Assembly (NCBI GenBank): GCA_029959665.1
Contig: JASCOI010000003.1
Span: 1-64,000, forward strand
Length of the DNA: 64,000 bases
Origin: Microbacteriaceae bacterium PS02333
GTDB taxonomy: Bacteria; Actinomycetota; Actinomycetes; Actinomycetales; Microbacteriaceae
Direction: 5' to 3'
The first letter of the stretch is position 1, and each line of letters begins with the position of its first letter. The notes beneath the pieces are model-generated. The model was not told the origin of the DNA, made no database searches, and saw nothing but the letters and a program-made list of their open reading frames with translations. The position numbers and the translations under genes are program-made. This document shows, one piece after another, positions 7,577 through 16,392 of this stretch.

Positions 7577-8122
7577 GTGCGACGAGCAACGGCGACTGCG
7601 ACCCTGACGGCAGCCACGCTCGTGGTGCTCCTCGCGGGGTGCTCGGCGGTGCAGGACGGTCCGCCGTGGCCGCGTCCGACCGACCTCGCAGCACGGGCCG
7701 AGGCCGCCGGGCTCCACGACGTGTGGGGACAGCGGTTGGCCGAGCACATCCACACCCACGTGACGATCACCGACGGCGACGAACCGGTCGTGATCCCCGC
7801 GGACATCGGGCACTCGGACCGGGAGCGCTTCGCCGCGGAGATCCACTCGCACGACACGTCCGGCATCGTGCACGTCGAGTCACCGGTGCGTCAGGACTTC
7901 ACCCTCGGGCAGTTCTTCGACGAGTGGGACGTCCCGTTGAGCGCCTGGGGTGTCGGCGGCCTGCACGGGGACCTGACCGTGTGGGTCGACGGCCGCCGGT
8001 ACCTGGGGAACCCGCGGTCGATCGAGCTGCGGAACCTCGGCGAGGTCGACCTCGTCGTCACGACCGTCGGCGAGGTCCCGCATCGTCCGCCCGCGTTCGA
8101 CTGGCCGCCGCAGTACCACTGA
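7577..8122 (+). CDS. Secreted His-rich lipoprotein of unknown function
   Basis: A 181-residue protein with a lipoprotein signal peptide: positively charged start, hydrophobic core and lipobox LLAGC with Cys22. The mature part contains HIHTHVTI, IHSHDTSGIVHVESP and FTLGQFFDEW, a His-rich arrangement that recurs in actinobacterial and archaeal proteins of unknown function and could bind metal (inference). GTG start 18 bp after the hydrolase stop suggests it may be co-transcribed with the carrier-protein operon, though a functional link is unproven. Its last 65 bp overlap the convergent hydrolase gene. Confidence 0.8.
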   Translation: MRRATATATLTAATLVVLLAGCSAVQDGPPWPRPTDLAARAEAAGLHDVWGQRLAEHIHTHVTITDGDEPVVIPADIGHSDRERFAAEIHSHDTSGIVHVESPVRQDFTLGQFFDEWDVPLSAWGVGGLHGDLTVWVDGRRYLGNPRSIELRNLGEVDLVVTTVGEVPHRPPAFDWPPQYH

Positions 8123-9035
8123 GCGCGGCCACCACCGCAGCCGGGTGCTCGACGTGGGCGAAGTGCCCGCAGTCGTCCAAGAGAACGGTTCGTGTCTGCG
8201 GCACCACGCGAGTCAGGTCGTCGAGGTCGCGCACGCGGGCGAAGACGTCGTCGCGCCCGGAGACCGCGGTCACGGGGCACCAGATCCCCCGCCAGCGGTC
8301 CGTGTCGTAGGCGGCGCCCGATCGTGCGGCGGCGAGGAAGCCCGCCGGCCGGAGCTCCTCGACGAAGGCGTCGAGCACGCTCCGGTCCAGTCGTCGCACG
8401 TGGGTGAACACGGGTGCGGCGAGCAACCGCAGGAGCCCGATCCCGGCGAGCACCCGGAGCATCGGGACGGCCGCGCCGCGCGTGACGGCGAGACCGGCCC
8501 GCAACAGCGTGAACGCGGGGACGGTCAGCACGCCGCGGACGGGGTGCCGAGCGGCGTCGATCGCGGCGAACGTGGTGCCGGAGACGAGCGTCACGGAGCG
8601 TGTCCGGTCCGGGGCGGCGACCGCGAGGTGCATGCCGACGAAGGCGCCCATCGAGTGCCCGACGACGTCGACGACCGGGACCTCGAGCGCATCGAGCACG
8701 GCGGTCAGCACCGCGACGGCGTCGTCGACCGACAGCGGCGTCCGAGGCGCGGGCGACGACCCCCAGCCGGGCAGGTCGACGAGGACCAGCCCGCGGGTCG
8801 CGAAGCCGTCGGCGGCCTCGAGCAACGGGGTCCACGTGGTCCAGGACCCGGCGACCCCGTGCAGGAACAGCAGGGGCCGGACGCCGCTGCGGTCGTGCAC
8901 GACGACGGGACCGTGCACGGTCGGGACGACCGTCCTGCGGAGCGACCACCTGGCGGCGTCAGCCGTCACCGGGAACGGCGCGTACGCGTCGGTCGTGCCC
9001 GTCCGCGGTGCTGCGGCGGTGTCGATGGCGTGCAC
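8058..9035 (-). CDS. Alpha/beta hydrolase
   Basis: A 325-residue single-domain alpha/beta hydrolase. Visible features are the oxyanion region FLHGVAGSWTTW (about 58-69), the nucleophile elbow GHSMG with Ser128, a hydrophobic lid at about 160-215 and the C-terminal His in DDCGHFAHVEHP. It could be an esterase, lipase or epoxide hydrolase; the substrate is not evident. The GTG at 9035 has a GGAGG ribosome binding site 8 nt upstream. The last 21 codons run into the lipoprotein gene on the other strand. Confidence 0.82.
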   Translation of the reverse strand: MHAIDTAAAPRTGTTDAYAPFPVTADAARWSLRRTVVPTVHGPVVVHDRSGVRPLLFLHGVAGSWTTWTPLLEAADGFATRGLVLVDLPGWGSSPAPRTPLSVDDAVAVLTAVLDALEVPVVDVVGHSMGAFVGMHLAVAAPDRTRSVTLVSGTTFAAIDAARHPVRGVLTVPAFTLLRAGLAVTRGAAVPMLRVLAGIGLLRLLAAPVFTHVRRLDRSVLDAFVEELRPAGFLAAARSGAAYDTDRWRGIWCPVTAVSGRDDVFARVRDLDDLTRVVPQTRTVLLDDCGHFAHVEHPAAVVAALSGTAAASRTRADDAGPRRRS

Positions 9036-9114
9036 CGTGCCTCCAGTCCGGTGCCTGCGCACCCAGCAGGTGTTCGGAACCGGACCGGTCGACGGTTGGT
9101 GCTTCGGACCGCTG

Positions 9115-9603
9115 CTAGCCGACCGGGACGGGCGCCGTGCAGGCGGCCAGCCGGTCGAGCGCCGCGCGGTACTCGGTGACGTCGCGGGCGACGCCGGGCT
9201 CCGAGATGATCGACGCGCGGATCCGGCCCTGCACGTCGATGACGAAGGTGGCGCGGTTCGCGAAGCCCTTGTGCTCGAGGAAGACCCCGTACTCCTTGGA
9301 GACGGCGCCGTGCGGCCAGAAGTCCGCGAGGAGCTCGAAGTCGTAGCCGTTGAGGTCGGCGAACGAGCGGAGCGTCGCCTTCGAGTCGACCGAGATGCCG
9401 ATGAGCTCGACGCGGTTGTCCTGGAACATCGCGATGTTGTCCCGGAGCGCGCAGAGCTCGCTCGTGCAGGTCGACGAGAACGCGAGCGGGAAGAAGACGA
9501 GTGCGACCGGGCGGGAACCGCGGAAGTCGCTGAGGCGGACGTGCTCTCCGAACTGGTTCGGGAGTTCGAAGTCCGGCGCGAGTGAGCCGATCTCCAGTGC
9601 CAT
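9115..9603 (-). CDS. ahpE: Peroxiredoxin, AhpE/BCP type
   Basis: A 162-residue thioredoxin-fold peroxidase that reduces hydrogen peroxide and organic peroxides. The peroxidatic Cys46 lies in FFPLAFSSTCTSELC; a second Cys51 sits five residues on, as in atypical two-Cys bacterioferritin comigratory proteins. Mycobacterial AhpE lacks Cys at that point. Position next to aceE and fasR matches the mycobacterial ahpE locus. ATG at 9603; its promoter is about 80 nt upstream. Confidence 0.88.
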   Translation of the reverse strand: MALEIGSLAPDFELPNQFGEHVRLSDFRGSRPVALVFFPLAFSSTCTSELCALRDNIAMFQDNRVELIGISVDSKATLRSFADLNGYDFELLADFWPHGAVSKEYGVFLEHKGFANRATFVIDVQGRIRASIISEPGVARDVTEYRAALDRLAACTAPVPVG

Positions 9604-9683
9604 CGTTGCGTGTGCTTCTTCCTCGGGCTGCGGGTGTGCCCGTCGATCCATGCACGCGCAGGGTCGCACGGGCACGATCGGCA

Positions 9684-9711
9684 ATCGTACGCCGACGACA
9701 CGCGAATGCAA
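9684..9711 (-). promoter_or_regulatory. Promoter of the peroxiredoxin gene
   Basis: On the minus strand TTGCAT (9706-9711) and TACGAT (9684-9689) are separated by 16 bp, a good match to a housekeeping promoter. It would give a 5' leader of roughly 75 nt. Confidence 0.5.
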
Positions 9712-9785
9712 GCACCTGTTCACGAGCGTGCGGACACACGTCACCATCAGGCTGCTCGTCGGTGCTGGGGCCCAGAGGTGTCCCG

Positions 9786-9833
9786 TGTGGGCGCGGCTCC
9801 CACAGGCGACCTGTCGGCAGTGGGGCCTAGAGT
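9786..9833 (+). promoter_or_regulatory. Control region of aceE with an inverted repeat
   Basis: The 315-bp gap 9604-9918 holds the two divergent promoters. TGTGGG (9786-9791) and CCCACA (9799-9804) form a dyad with a 7-nt centre, and a -10-like TAGAGT lies at 9828-9833. The dyad sits where a repressor or activator of aceE could bind. The leader from here to the GTG at 9919 is about 80 nt. I see no small ORF or riboswitch in the rest of the gap. Confidence 0.4.
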
Positions 9834-9918
9834 GGACGGCGGCTCCCACCGCTGGTCGTGACCCGACCGACCGGTGCGCCACCATGTCCACCACCACGAG
9901 AACGAACCGAGGTCAAGG

Positions 9919-12663
9919 GTGACGGTGAACGACCAGGACCCGTACAGCAACGGCAGCACGGACCAGGACCCGGAGGAGACCGCCGAATGGCGTGAGTCCC
10001 TCGACGGACTGGTCGCCGCGCACGGTCACGAGCGTGCGCGCGAGATCATGCTCAGCCTGCTCAAGCGGTCCAAGGAACTGCACCTCGGCGTGCCGATGGT
10101 CCCGACGACGGACTACGTCAACACGATCGCGCCGGAGAACGAGCCGGAGTTCCCCGGCGACGAAGAGCTCGAGCGCCGCTACCGCCGCTGGATCCGCTGG
10201 AACGCGGCCATCACGGTGCACCGCGCGCAGCGCCCCGGCATCTCGGTCGGCGGCCACATCTCGACGTACGCGTCGAGCGCCGCCCTGTACGAGGTCGGCT
10301 ACAACCACTTCTTCCGCGCCCAGGACCACGCGTCCGGCGGCGACCAGGTCTTCTTCCAGGGCCACGCCTCCCCCGGCATGTACGCCCGCGCCTACATGGA
10401 AGGCCGCCTCGACGAGAACCAGCTCGACGGGTTCCGTCAGGAGAAGTCGCACGAGGGCGGCGGACTCTCGTCGTACCCGCACCCGCGCCTCATGCCGCAC
10501 TTCTGGCAGTTCCCGACCGTGTCGATGGGCATCGGCCCGATCAACGCGATCTACCAGGCGCAGCAGGCGAAGTACCTGTCGAACCGCGGCATCAAGGACG
10601 CGTCCGACCAGCAGGTCTGGGCGTTCCTCGGCGACGGCGAGATGGACGAGGTCGAGTCCCGCGGGCAGCTGCAGGTCGCGGCGAACGACGGGCTCGACAA
10701 CCTCAACTTCGTGATCAACTGCAACCTGCAGCGTCTCGACGGCCCGGTGCGCGGCAACGGCAAGATCATCCAGGAGCTCGAGAGCTACTTCCGCGGGGCC
10801 GGCTGGAACGTCATCAAGGTGATCTGGGGCCGCGAGTGGGACGACCTGCTCGCCCGCGACACCGACGGCGCGCTGCTTAACCTGATGAACGTCACCCCCG
10901 ACGGTGACTACCAGACGTACAAGGCCGAGAACGGTGCGTACGTCCGCGAGAACTTCTTCGGGCGCGACCCCAAGGCGCTGCAGCTCATCGACGGCTACAG
11001 CGACGACCAGGTCTGGAACCTCAAGCGCGGTGGCCACGACTACCGCAAGGTCTACGCGGCGTTCAAGGCCGCGACCGAGCACAAGGGCCAGCCGACCGTC
11101 ATCCTCGCGAAGACGGTCAAGGGCTACGGCCTCGGTCCGAGCTTCGAGGGCCGCAACGCGACCCACCAGATGAAGAAGCTCACGCTCGACAACCTCAAGC
11201 AGTTCCGCGACGAGATGCGCATCCCGATCTCCGACGCGCAGCTCGAGGAGAACCCCTACACGCCGCCGTACTACCACCCCGGGAACGACGACGAGGCGAT
11301 CCAGTACATGCACGAGCGCCGTCAGGCGCTCGGTGGGTACGTCCCGGAGCGTCGCACCAAGTACACGTCGATCACGCTGCCGGACGACTCGAAGTACCAG
11401 GTCGTCAAGAAGGGCTCCGGCAAGCAGGAGATCGCCACCACGATGGCGTTCGCCCGTCTGCTGAAGGACCTGCTGCGCTCCCCGGACTTCGGCGACCGCG
11501 TGGTCCCGATCATCCCGGACGAGGCACGCACGTTCGGCATGGACGCGTACTTCCCGACGGCGAAGATCTACAACCCGAACGGGCAGCACTACACGTCCGT
11601 CGACCGTGAACTCCTCCTGGCGTACAAGGAGAGCCCGCAGGGTCAGATCATCCACGTCGGCATCAACGAGGCCGGTGCCCTCGCGGCCTTCACCGCCGTC
11701 GGCACGTCGTACTCGACGCAGGGCGAACCGCTCATCCCGGTCTACGTCTTCTACTCGATGTTCGGCTTCCAGCGCACCGGTGACGCCATCTGGGCCGCCG
11801 GCGACCAGATGACCCGCGGGTTCATGATCGGCGCGACCGCCGGCCGCACGACGCTCACGGGCGAAGGCCTGCAGCACGCCGACGGACACTCGCTGCTGCT
11901 CGCGGCGACGAACCCGGCCGTCGTGTCCTACGACCCCGCGTACGGCTACGAGATCGGGCACATCGTGCAGTCCGGCCTCGACCGCATGTACGGCACGAAC
12001 GAGGACGGCTCGCCGAAGCACGCCGACCCGAACGTCATGTACTACCTGACGGTCTACAACGAGCCGATCGTCCAGCCCGTCGAGCCCGAGGGCGTCGACG
12101 TGGACGGGATCGTCAAGGGCATGTACCTGCTCAAGCCGAGCGAGCACGACGGCCCGAAGGCGCAGCTCCTGGCGTCGGGTGTCGCGGTGCCGTGGATCCT
12201 CGAGGCGCAGCAGCTCCTCGCCGAGGACTGGGGCGTCTCCGCAGACGTCTGGAGCGTCACGAGCTGGGGTGAGCTCTACCGCGACGGCCTCGACGCGGAG
12301 CAGCACGCGTTCCTCAACCCGAACGAGCAGCCGCGCACGCCGTACGTCACCGAGCGCCTGCTCGCGACCGAAGGACCCGTCGTCGCCGTCAGCGACTTCA
12401 TGCACCAGGTCCAGGAGCAGATCCGCCCGTTCGTGCCGACCGACTACGCCACGCTCGGCGCCGACGGCTTCGGCTTCTCGGACACGCGCCCGGCCGCCCG
12501 CCGCTTCTTCCACATCGACGGCCCCTCGGTCGTCGTGCGGACGCTGCAGCAGCTCGCCCGCCAGGGCAAGGTCGACGCGGCGCTCGTCCAGCAAGCGATC
12601 GACAAGTACCGCCTGCACGACGTGACCGCCGGCACGACCGGCTCCGCCGGCGGCGAGAGCTGA
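9919..12663 (+). CDS. aceE: Pyruvate dehydrogenase E1 component, homodimeric
   Basis: A 914-residue thiamine diphosphate enzyme that decarboxylates pyruvate and passes the acetyl group to the lipoyl E2 of the pyruvate dehydrogenase complex. The ThDP-binding motif GDGEMDE...[13 protein letters not shown] is clear in the first third, and the length is typical of AceE. It supplies acetyl-CoA, the precursor of the fatty acid synthase genes just downstream. Start: GTG at 9919 with GAGG upstream; GTG at 9925 is an alternative. The fasR gene starts 8 bp after its stop. Confidence 0.96.
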   Translation: MTVNDQDPYSNGSTDQDPEETAEWRESLDGLVAAHGHERAREIMLSLLKRSKELHLGVPMVPTTDYVNTIAPENEPEFPGDEELERRYRRWIRWNAAITVHRAQRPGISVGGHISTYASSAALYEVGYNHFFRAQDHASGGDQVFFQGHASPGMYARAYMEGRLDENQLDGFRQEKSHEGGGLSSYPHPRLMPHFWQFPTVSMGIGPINAIYQAQQAKYLSNRGIKDASDQQVWAFLGDGEMDEVESRGQLQVAANDGLDNLNFVINCNLQRLDGPVRGNGKIIQELESYFRGAGWNVIKVIWGREWDDLLARDTDGALLNLMNVTPDGDYQTYKAENGAYVRENFFGRDPKALQLIDGYSDDQVWNLKRGGHDYRKVYAAFKAATEHKGQPTVILAKTVKGYGLGPSFEGRNATHQMKKLTLDNLKQFRDEMRIPISDAQLEENPYTPPYYHPGNDDEAIQYMHERRQALGGYVPERRTKYTSITLPDDSKYQVVKKGSGKQEIATTMAFARLLKDLLRSPDFGDRVVPIIPDEARTFGMDAYFPTAKIYNPNGQHYTSVDRELLLAYKESPQGQIIHVGINEAGALAAFTAVGTSYSTQGEPLIPVYVFYSMFGFQRTGDAIWAAGDQMTRGFMIGATAGRTTLTGEGLQHADGHSLLLAATNPAVVSYDPAYGYEIGHIVQSGLDRMYGTNEDGSPKHADPNVMYYLTVYNEPIVQPVEPEGVDVDGIVKGMYLLKPSEHDGPKAQLLASGVAVPWILEAQQLLAEDWGVSADVWSVTSWGELYRDGLDAEQHAFLNPNEQPRTPYVTERLLATEGPVVAVSDFMHQVQEQIRPFVPTDYATLGADGFGFSDTRPAARRFFHIDGPSVVVRTLQQLARQGKVDAALVQQAIDKYRLHDVTAGTTGSAGGES

Positions 12664-12671
12664 CACCGGCG

Positions 12672-13898
12672 GTGACGACACCCCGCACCGACCCCGCCGT
12701 GGGCCGGGAGAACGACCGCGAACGCGCGCTCTCCTGGCTCCGGCAGGTGTCGGGCGAACTCTCGACCGCCACGATCAAGCGGCTCGAGGACACGCTCCCC
12801 TGGTACAGCGAGATGCCCCCTGGTCGACGCTCGGCGGTCGGCATGGTGGCGCAGGCCGGCATCACGTCGTTCATCTCGTGGCTCGAGGGCAGCGCGTCGA
12901 CGCCGTGGATCGCAGCTGCCGACGTCTTCGGCTCCGCGCCGCGGGAACTCCTCCGATCGGTGAGTCTGCAGCAGACGCTGCAGCTCATCCGCGTGGTGGT
13001 GACCGTGGTCGAGGAGCGCGCCAAGGACGACGAGATGCTGCAGGAGGCGATCCTGAAGTACTCGCGGGACATCGCGTTCGCGGCCGCCGACGTCTACGCG
13101 CGTGCGGCGGAGGCCCGCGGGCTCTGGGACGCGCGGCTCGAGGCGCTCGTGGTCGACTCGATCCTGTCGGGCGAGTACGACGACGAACTGCCGTCACGGA
13201 TCGCGGCGCTCGGCTGGCACGGCCACGGCGAGGTCGCGGTGCTCGTCGGCACCGCGCCGAAGCAGCTCGAGGTCGACCAGGTCCGCCGTGCCGCACGCCA
13301 CATGGACGCCGACGTGCTCATCGGCGTGCAGGGGTCACGGCTCGTGGTCGTCATCGGTCGCTCGACCCCGCGGGACGACGTCCCCGAGGGCGAAGAGCCC
13401 GTCTCGTTCATGGCCATCGCGCAGGCGCTGGAGCCGATGTTCGGCGAAGGGCACCTGGTCCTCGGCAACGAGGTCCCCGGCGTGGTCGATGCGTCGACCT
13501 CGGCGAAGGCGGCCCTCGCCGGGTTCGCCGTCGCGCGTGCCTGGCGCGGTGCTCCCCGGCCCGCGCTGGCGGACGACCTGCTCCCCGAGCGCGCACTCGC
13601 CGGCGATCCCCTCGCCCGCTCCGCCCTCGTCCAGCGCATCTACGTGCCGCTCAAGGACCAGTCCACCGAACTGCTCCAGACGCTCTGGTGCTACCTCGAC
13701 ACCGGGCGCTCGCTCGAGGCCACAGCGCGCGAGCTCTTCGTGCACCCGAACACCGTACGCTACCGGCTCCGTCGCGTCGCGGACATCATCGGGTGGGACG
13801 CCACCCACGCCCGTGACGCCCTCATCGTGCAGTCGGCACTGATCCTCGGCGCGATGTCCGAGTCGGCCTCTGGTCGGCGTCGGATCGGACGCCGGTGA
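12672..13898 (+). CDS. fasR: PucR-family transcriptional regulator FasR
   Basis: A 408-residue regulator with a C-terminal PucR-type helix-turn-helix (about residues 340-390: DTGRSLEATARELFVHPNTV). In Streptomyces and Mycobacterium the orthologue FasR sits directly upstream of fabD and activates the fab operon; the position here is the same. The middle region (about 150-290) is a GGDEF-like/ligand-binding part seen in this family. GTG start 8 bp after aceE, so it may be transcribed with aceE. Confidence 0.92.
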   Translation: MTTPRTDPAVGRENDRERALSWLRQVSGELSTATIKRLEDTLPWYSEMPPGRRSAVGMVAQAGITSFISWLEGSASTPWIAAADVFGSAPRELLRSVSLQQTLQLIRVVVTVVEERAKDDEMLQEAILKYSRDIAFAAADVYARAAEARGLWDARLEALVVDSILSGEYDDELPSRIAALGWHGHGEVAVLVGTAPKQLEVDQVRRAARHMDADVLIGVQGSRLVVVIGRSTPRDDVPEGEEPVSFMAIAQALEPMFGEGHLVLGNEVPGVVDASTSAKAALAGFAVARAWRGAPRPALADDLLPERALAGDPLARSALVQRIYVPLKDQSTELLQTLWCYLDTGRSLEATARELFVHPNTVRYRLRRVADIIGWDATHARDALIVQSALILGAMSESASGRRRIGRR

Positions 13899-13975
13899 CC
13901 GCCGACCGTAGGGGTCCCACAATGTCTCAGGCGGATTCGTGTCGGGAGTCCACACGGGGCGCACGCGTCGCGGCA

Positions 13976-13987
13976 GACAGGATTGTC
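13976..13987 (+). promoter_or_regulatory. fabD promoter with overlapping dyad, candidate FasR site
   Basis: CAGGAT (13978-13983) lies 6 nt before the GTG of fabD and could be its -10 for a leaderless mRNA. The same bases form the dyad GACA-GGAT-TGTC (13976-13987). Assigning it to FasR is speculation from position. Confidence 0.35.
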
Positions 13988-13989
13988 CG

Positions 13990-14919
13990 GTGATCGTCGT
14001 CGTCGCGCCCGGACAGGGCTCCCAGACTCCCGGCTTCCTCGCCCCGTGGCTCGAGGACGCCGCCGTTCGTGAACGCGTCGGGCAGTGGTCCGAAGCGATC
14101 GGCGTGGACCTCGCCGTGCACGGCACCGAGTCCGACGCGGACACCATCAAGGACACCGCGCTGGCCCAGCCGCTCATCGTGGCCGCGGGCATCATCACCG
14201 CCGACGCACTCCTCGCCGACGGCCGTCGTGCCCTGGTCAGAGGGGTCGCCGGACACTCGGTCGGCGAGTTCACCGCCGCCGCCGTCGCCGGCATCCTGCA
14301 GCCGACCGACGCCGTCTCGCTGGTCGCCGCCCGCGGCCGGGCGATGGCCGACGCCGCCGCGCTCGAGCCGACCTCGATGGCAGCCGTCCTCGGTGGCGAC
14401 GCCGACGAGGTCGCCCAGGCCCTCGAGGCGCACGGCCTCGTGCCCGCGAACCACAACGGTGGCGGGCAGACCGTCGTCGCCGGCGCCGCCGCAGCGATCG
14501 CGGCACTCGCCGAGAACCCACCGGCGAAGGCCCGCGTGATCCCCCTCGCCGTGGCCGGCGCGTTCCACACCCGGTACATGGCCCCCGCCGTCGAGCGCGT
14601 GGCCCCCGTCGCCGCCGGCACCGCCGCCGCGGACCCCACGCTCCCGATCTGGACGAACGCCGACGGTTCCCGAGTGGACGACGGCCGGCAATTCGTCGAC
14701 CTGATGGTCCAGCAGATCGCGAACCCCGTGCACTGGGACGCCGTGATGGAGTCCTTCCAGCAGGCCGGTGTCACCGGCATCATCGAGCTCGCACCGGCCG
14801 GTGCGCTCGTCGGACTCGCCAAGCGCGGCCTGCGCGGCACCCCGACGGTCGCGATCAAGTCCCCCGAGGACCTGCCGGCCGCGATCGAGCTCCTCAGCAC
14901 CGCGGAGGTGTCCGCATGA
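13990..14919 (+). CDS. fabD: Malonyl-CoA:ACP transacylase
   Basis: A 309-residue acyltransferase that loads malonate onto AcpP for chain elongation. It starts VIVVVAPGQGSQTPGF, with the glycine-rich PGQGSQ loop, has the nucleophile Ser90 in GHSVGEF and the partner His in AGAFHTRYM. GTG at 13990 is chosen because it leaves the PGQGSQ loop near residue 7, as in the family. Its stop overlaps the fabH ATG by 4 bp. First gene of fabD-fabH-acpP-fabF. Confidence 0.96.
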   Translation: MIVVVAPGQGSQTPGFLAPWLEDAAVRERVGQWSEAIGVDLAVHGTESDADTIKDTALAQPLIVAAGIITADALLADGRRALVRGVAGHSVGEFTAAAVAGILQPTDAVSLVAARGRAMADAAALEPTSMAAVLGGDADEVAQALEAHGLVPANHNGGGQTVVAGAAAAIAALAENPPAKARVIPLAVAGAFHTRYMAPAVERVAPVAAGTAAADPTLPIWTNADGSRVDDGRQFVDLMVQQIANPVHWDAVMESFQQAGVTGIIELAPAGALVGLAKRGLRGTPTVAIKSPEDLPAAIELLSTAEVSA

Positions 14920-15947
14920 CCGACGTGTCAGCAGCAGTCGAGTCGACCGACCGTCCCGTCCTCGCGCAGCGCCGGGGCCACGAGTTCAGCCGCATCATGG
15001 CGTTCGGCGCCGCGCGCGGTGAGCTCACCGTCCCGAACGACGACCTCGTCGGACCGATCGACTCCTCCGACGAGTGGATCCGCCAGCGCACCGGGATCAT
15101 CACCCGGATGCGTGCCGGTGAGGGTGTCGAGGCGGTCGACCTGGCCGAGACCGCTGCGCGCGAGGCGATCGCGAAGGCCGGGCTCACCCCCGACCAGATC
15201 GGCGTCGTCCTGGTCAGCACCGTGACGCACACGGTCGCGACGCCGTCGATGGCGTCGCTCCTCGCCGAGCGCATCGGTGCCACCCCGGCTGCGGCCTACG
15301 ACATCAGCGCAGCGTGCGCCGGGTACGCCTACGGCATCGCACAGGCCGACTCGTTCGTGAAGTCCGGCATCGCCGACCACGTGCTGGTCATCGGCGCCGA
15401 GAAGCTCAGCGACATCGTCGACCCGACCGATCGATCGATCTCGTTCCTGCTCGGTGACGGCGCCGGCGCGGCGGTCGTCGGCCCGAGCGACTTCCCCGGC
15501 ATCGCCCCGACCATCTGGGGATCCGACGGGTCCAAGTGGGACGCGATCGGCATGACCGCGACCTTCAACGAGTGGGAAGCGGGGGCCGCGCGGCCGACGA
15601 TACGGCAGGCCGGTCAGACCGTGTTCCGCTGGGCCGTCTGGGAGATGGTCAAGGTCGCCCGCGAGGCGCTCGAGACCGCAGGGGTCCGCCCCGACCAGCT
15701 CGCCGCGTTCGTCCCGCACCAGGCGAACATCCGCATCATCGACGAGTTCGCCAAGCAGCTCGGCCTCCCCGAGTCCGTCGTGATCGCCCGCGACATCACG
15801 ACCACCGGCAACACCTCGGCCGCGAGCATCCCGCTCGCCACCCACCGCCTGCTCGAGGAGCACCCGGAGCTGTCGGGCGGACTCGCCCTGCAGATCGGGT
15901 TCGGCGCCGGACTCGTGTTCGGCGCGCAGGTGGTCGTGCTCCCCTAG
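14916..15947 (+). CDS. fabH: Beta-ketoacyl-ACP synthase III
   Basis: A 343-residue thiolase-fold enzyme that condenses an acyl-CoA starter with malonyl-ACP, starting fatty acid synthesis and setting straight or branched chain type. Catalytic triad: Cys134 in SAACAGYAYG, His in PHQANIRI and Asn in GNTSAAS. About 25 extra residues precede the usual start of the fold. Translationally coupled to fabD. Confidence 0.95.
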   Translation: MTDVSAAVESTDRPVLAQRRGHEFSRIMAFGAARGELTVPNDDLVGPIDSSDEWIRQRTGIITRMRAGEGVEAVDLAETAAREAIAKAGLTPDQIGVVLVSTVTHTVATPSMASLLAERIGATPAAAYDISAACAGYAYGIAQADSFVKSGIADHVLVIGAEKLSDIVDPTDRSISFLLGDGAGAAVVGPSDFPGIAPTIWGSDGSKWDAIGMTATFNEWEAGAARPTIRQAGQTVFRWAVWEMVKVAREALETAGVRPDQLAAFVPHQANIRIIDEFAKQLGLPESVVIARDITTTGNTSAASIPLATHRLLEEHPELSGGLALQIGFGAGLVFGAQVVVLP

Positions 15948-16003
15948 TCCACCGACTCATCCACAGGCCCGCCCGGCTGCGGGCACGGAACCACCCCGTG
16001 CCC

Positions 16004-16009
16004 TAGGCT
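16004..16009 (+). promoter_or_regulatory. Possible separate promoter of acpP
   Basis: TAGGCT in the 103-bp gap after fabH. The transcript would have a leader of about 35 nt with a strong AAGGAG ribosome binding site before the acpP ATG, which fits the need for extra AcpP. Confidence 0.35.
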
Positions 16010-16050
16010 GGTCCACGGTCAAACGACACCCCCCTCAAGGAGACACCATC

Positions 16051-16299
16051 ATGGCCCTGTCCAACGAAGACGTCCTCGCCGGCCTGGCCGAGCTGATCAA
16101 CGACGAGACCGGCATCGCGACCGACACCGTCCAGGCGGACAAGTCGTTCACGGACGACCTCGACATCGACTCGATCTCGATGATGACCATCGTCGTGAAC
16201 GCCGAAGAGAAGTTCGACGTCAAGATCCCCGACGAAGAGGTCAAGAACCTCAAGACCGTCGGTGACGCCGTCGACTTCATCGTCAAGGCCCAGGCCTGA
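16051..16299 (+). CDS. acpP: Acyl carrier protein of fatty acid synthesis
   Basis: An 82-residue acidic four-helix carrier protein. Ser41 in DIDSISMM receives phosphopantetheine. It carries the growing chain among FabD, FabH, FabF and the reductases. AAGGAGAC lies 8-12 nt before the ATG, the strongest ribosome binding site of the operon. It is clearly different in sequence from the carrier protein at 3542. Confidence 0.97.
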   Translation: MALSNEDVLAGLAELINDETGIATDTVQADKSFTDDLDIDSISMMTIVVNAEEKFDVKIPDEEVKNLKTVGDAVDFIVKAQA

Positions 16300-16311
16300 C
16301 GCGAACTTCCT

Positions 16312-16359
16312 GAGCGCCGTGGTCCGGCTCGACCCTTCCGGTCACGGGCCGCGGCGCTC
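16312..16359 (+). terminator. Hairpin between acpP and fabF, partial terminator or mRNA stabiliser
   Basis: GAGCGCCG (16312-16319) pairs perfectly with CGGCGCTC (16352-16359), and the stem can extend inward with G-U pairs. It lies 12 bp after acpP and 34 bp before fabF. It may reduce readthrough or protect the acpP message. Confidence 0.6.
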
Positions 16360-16392
16360 TTCATGTCCACCTCAGAAGAAACAAGTCGTTCC

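Noticed and set aside
3050-8122. Nonribosomal peptide or polyketide cluster
   Set aside because: No adenylation, condensation, ketosynthase or thioesterase modules are present; the ligase is of the tRNA-synthetase fold.
9913-12681. Open frame of 922 codons antisense to aceE
   Set aside because: Exact antisense shadow of a clearly real gene.
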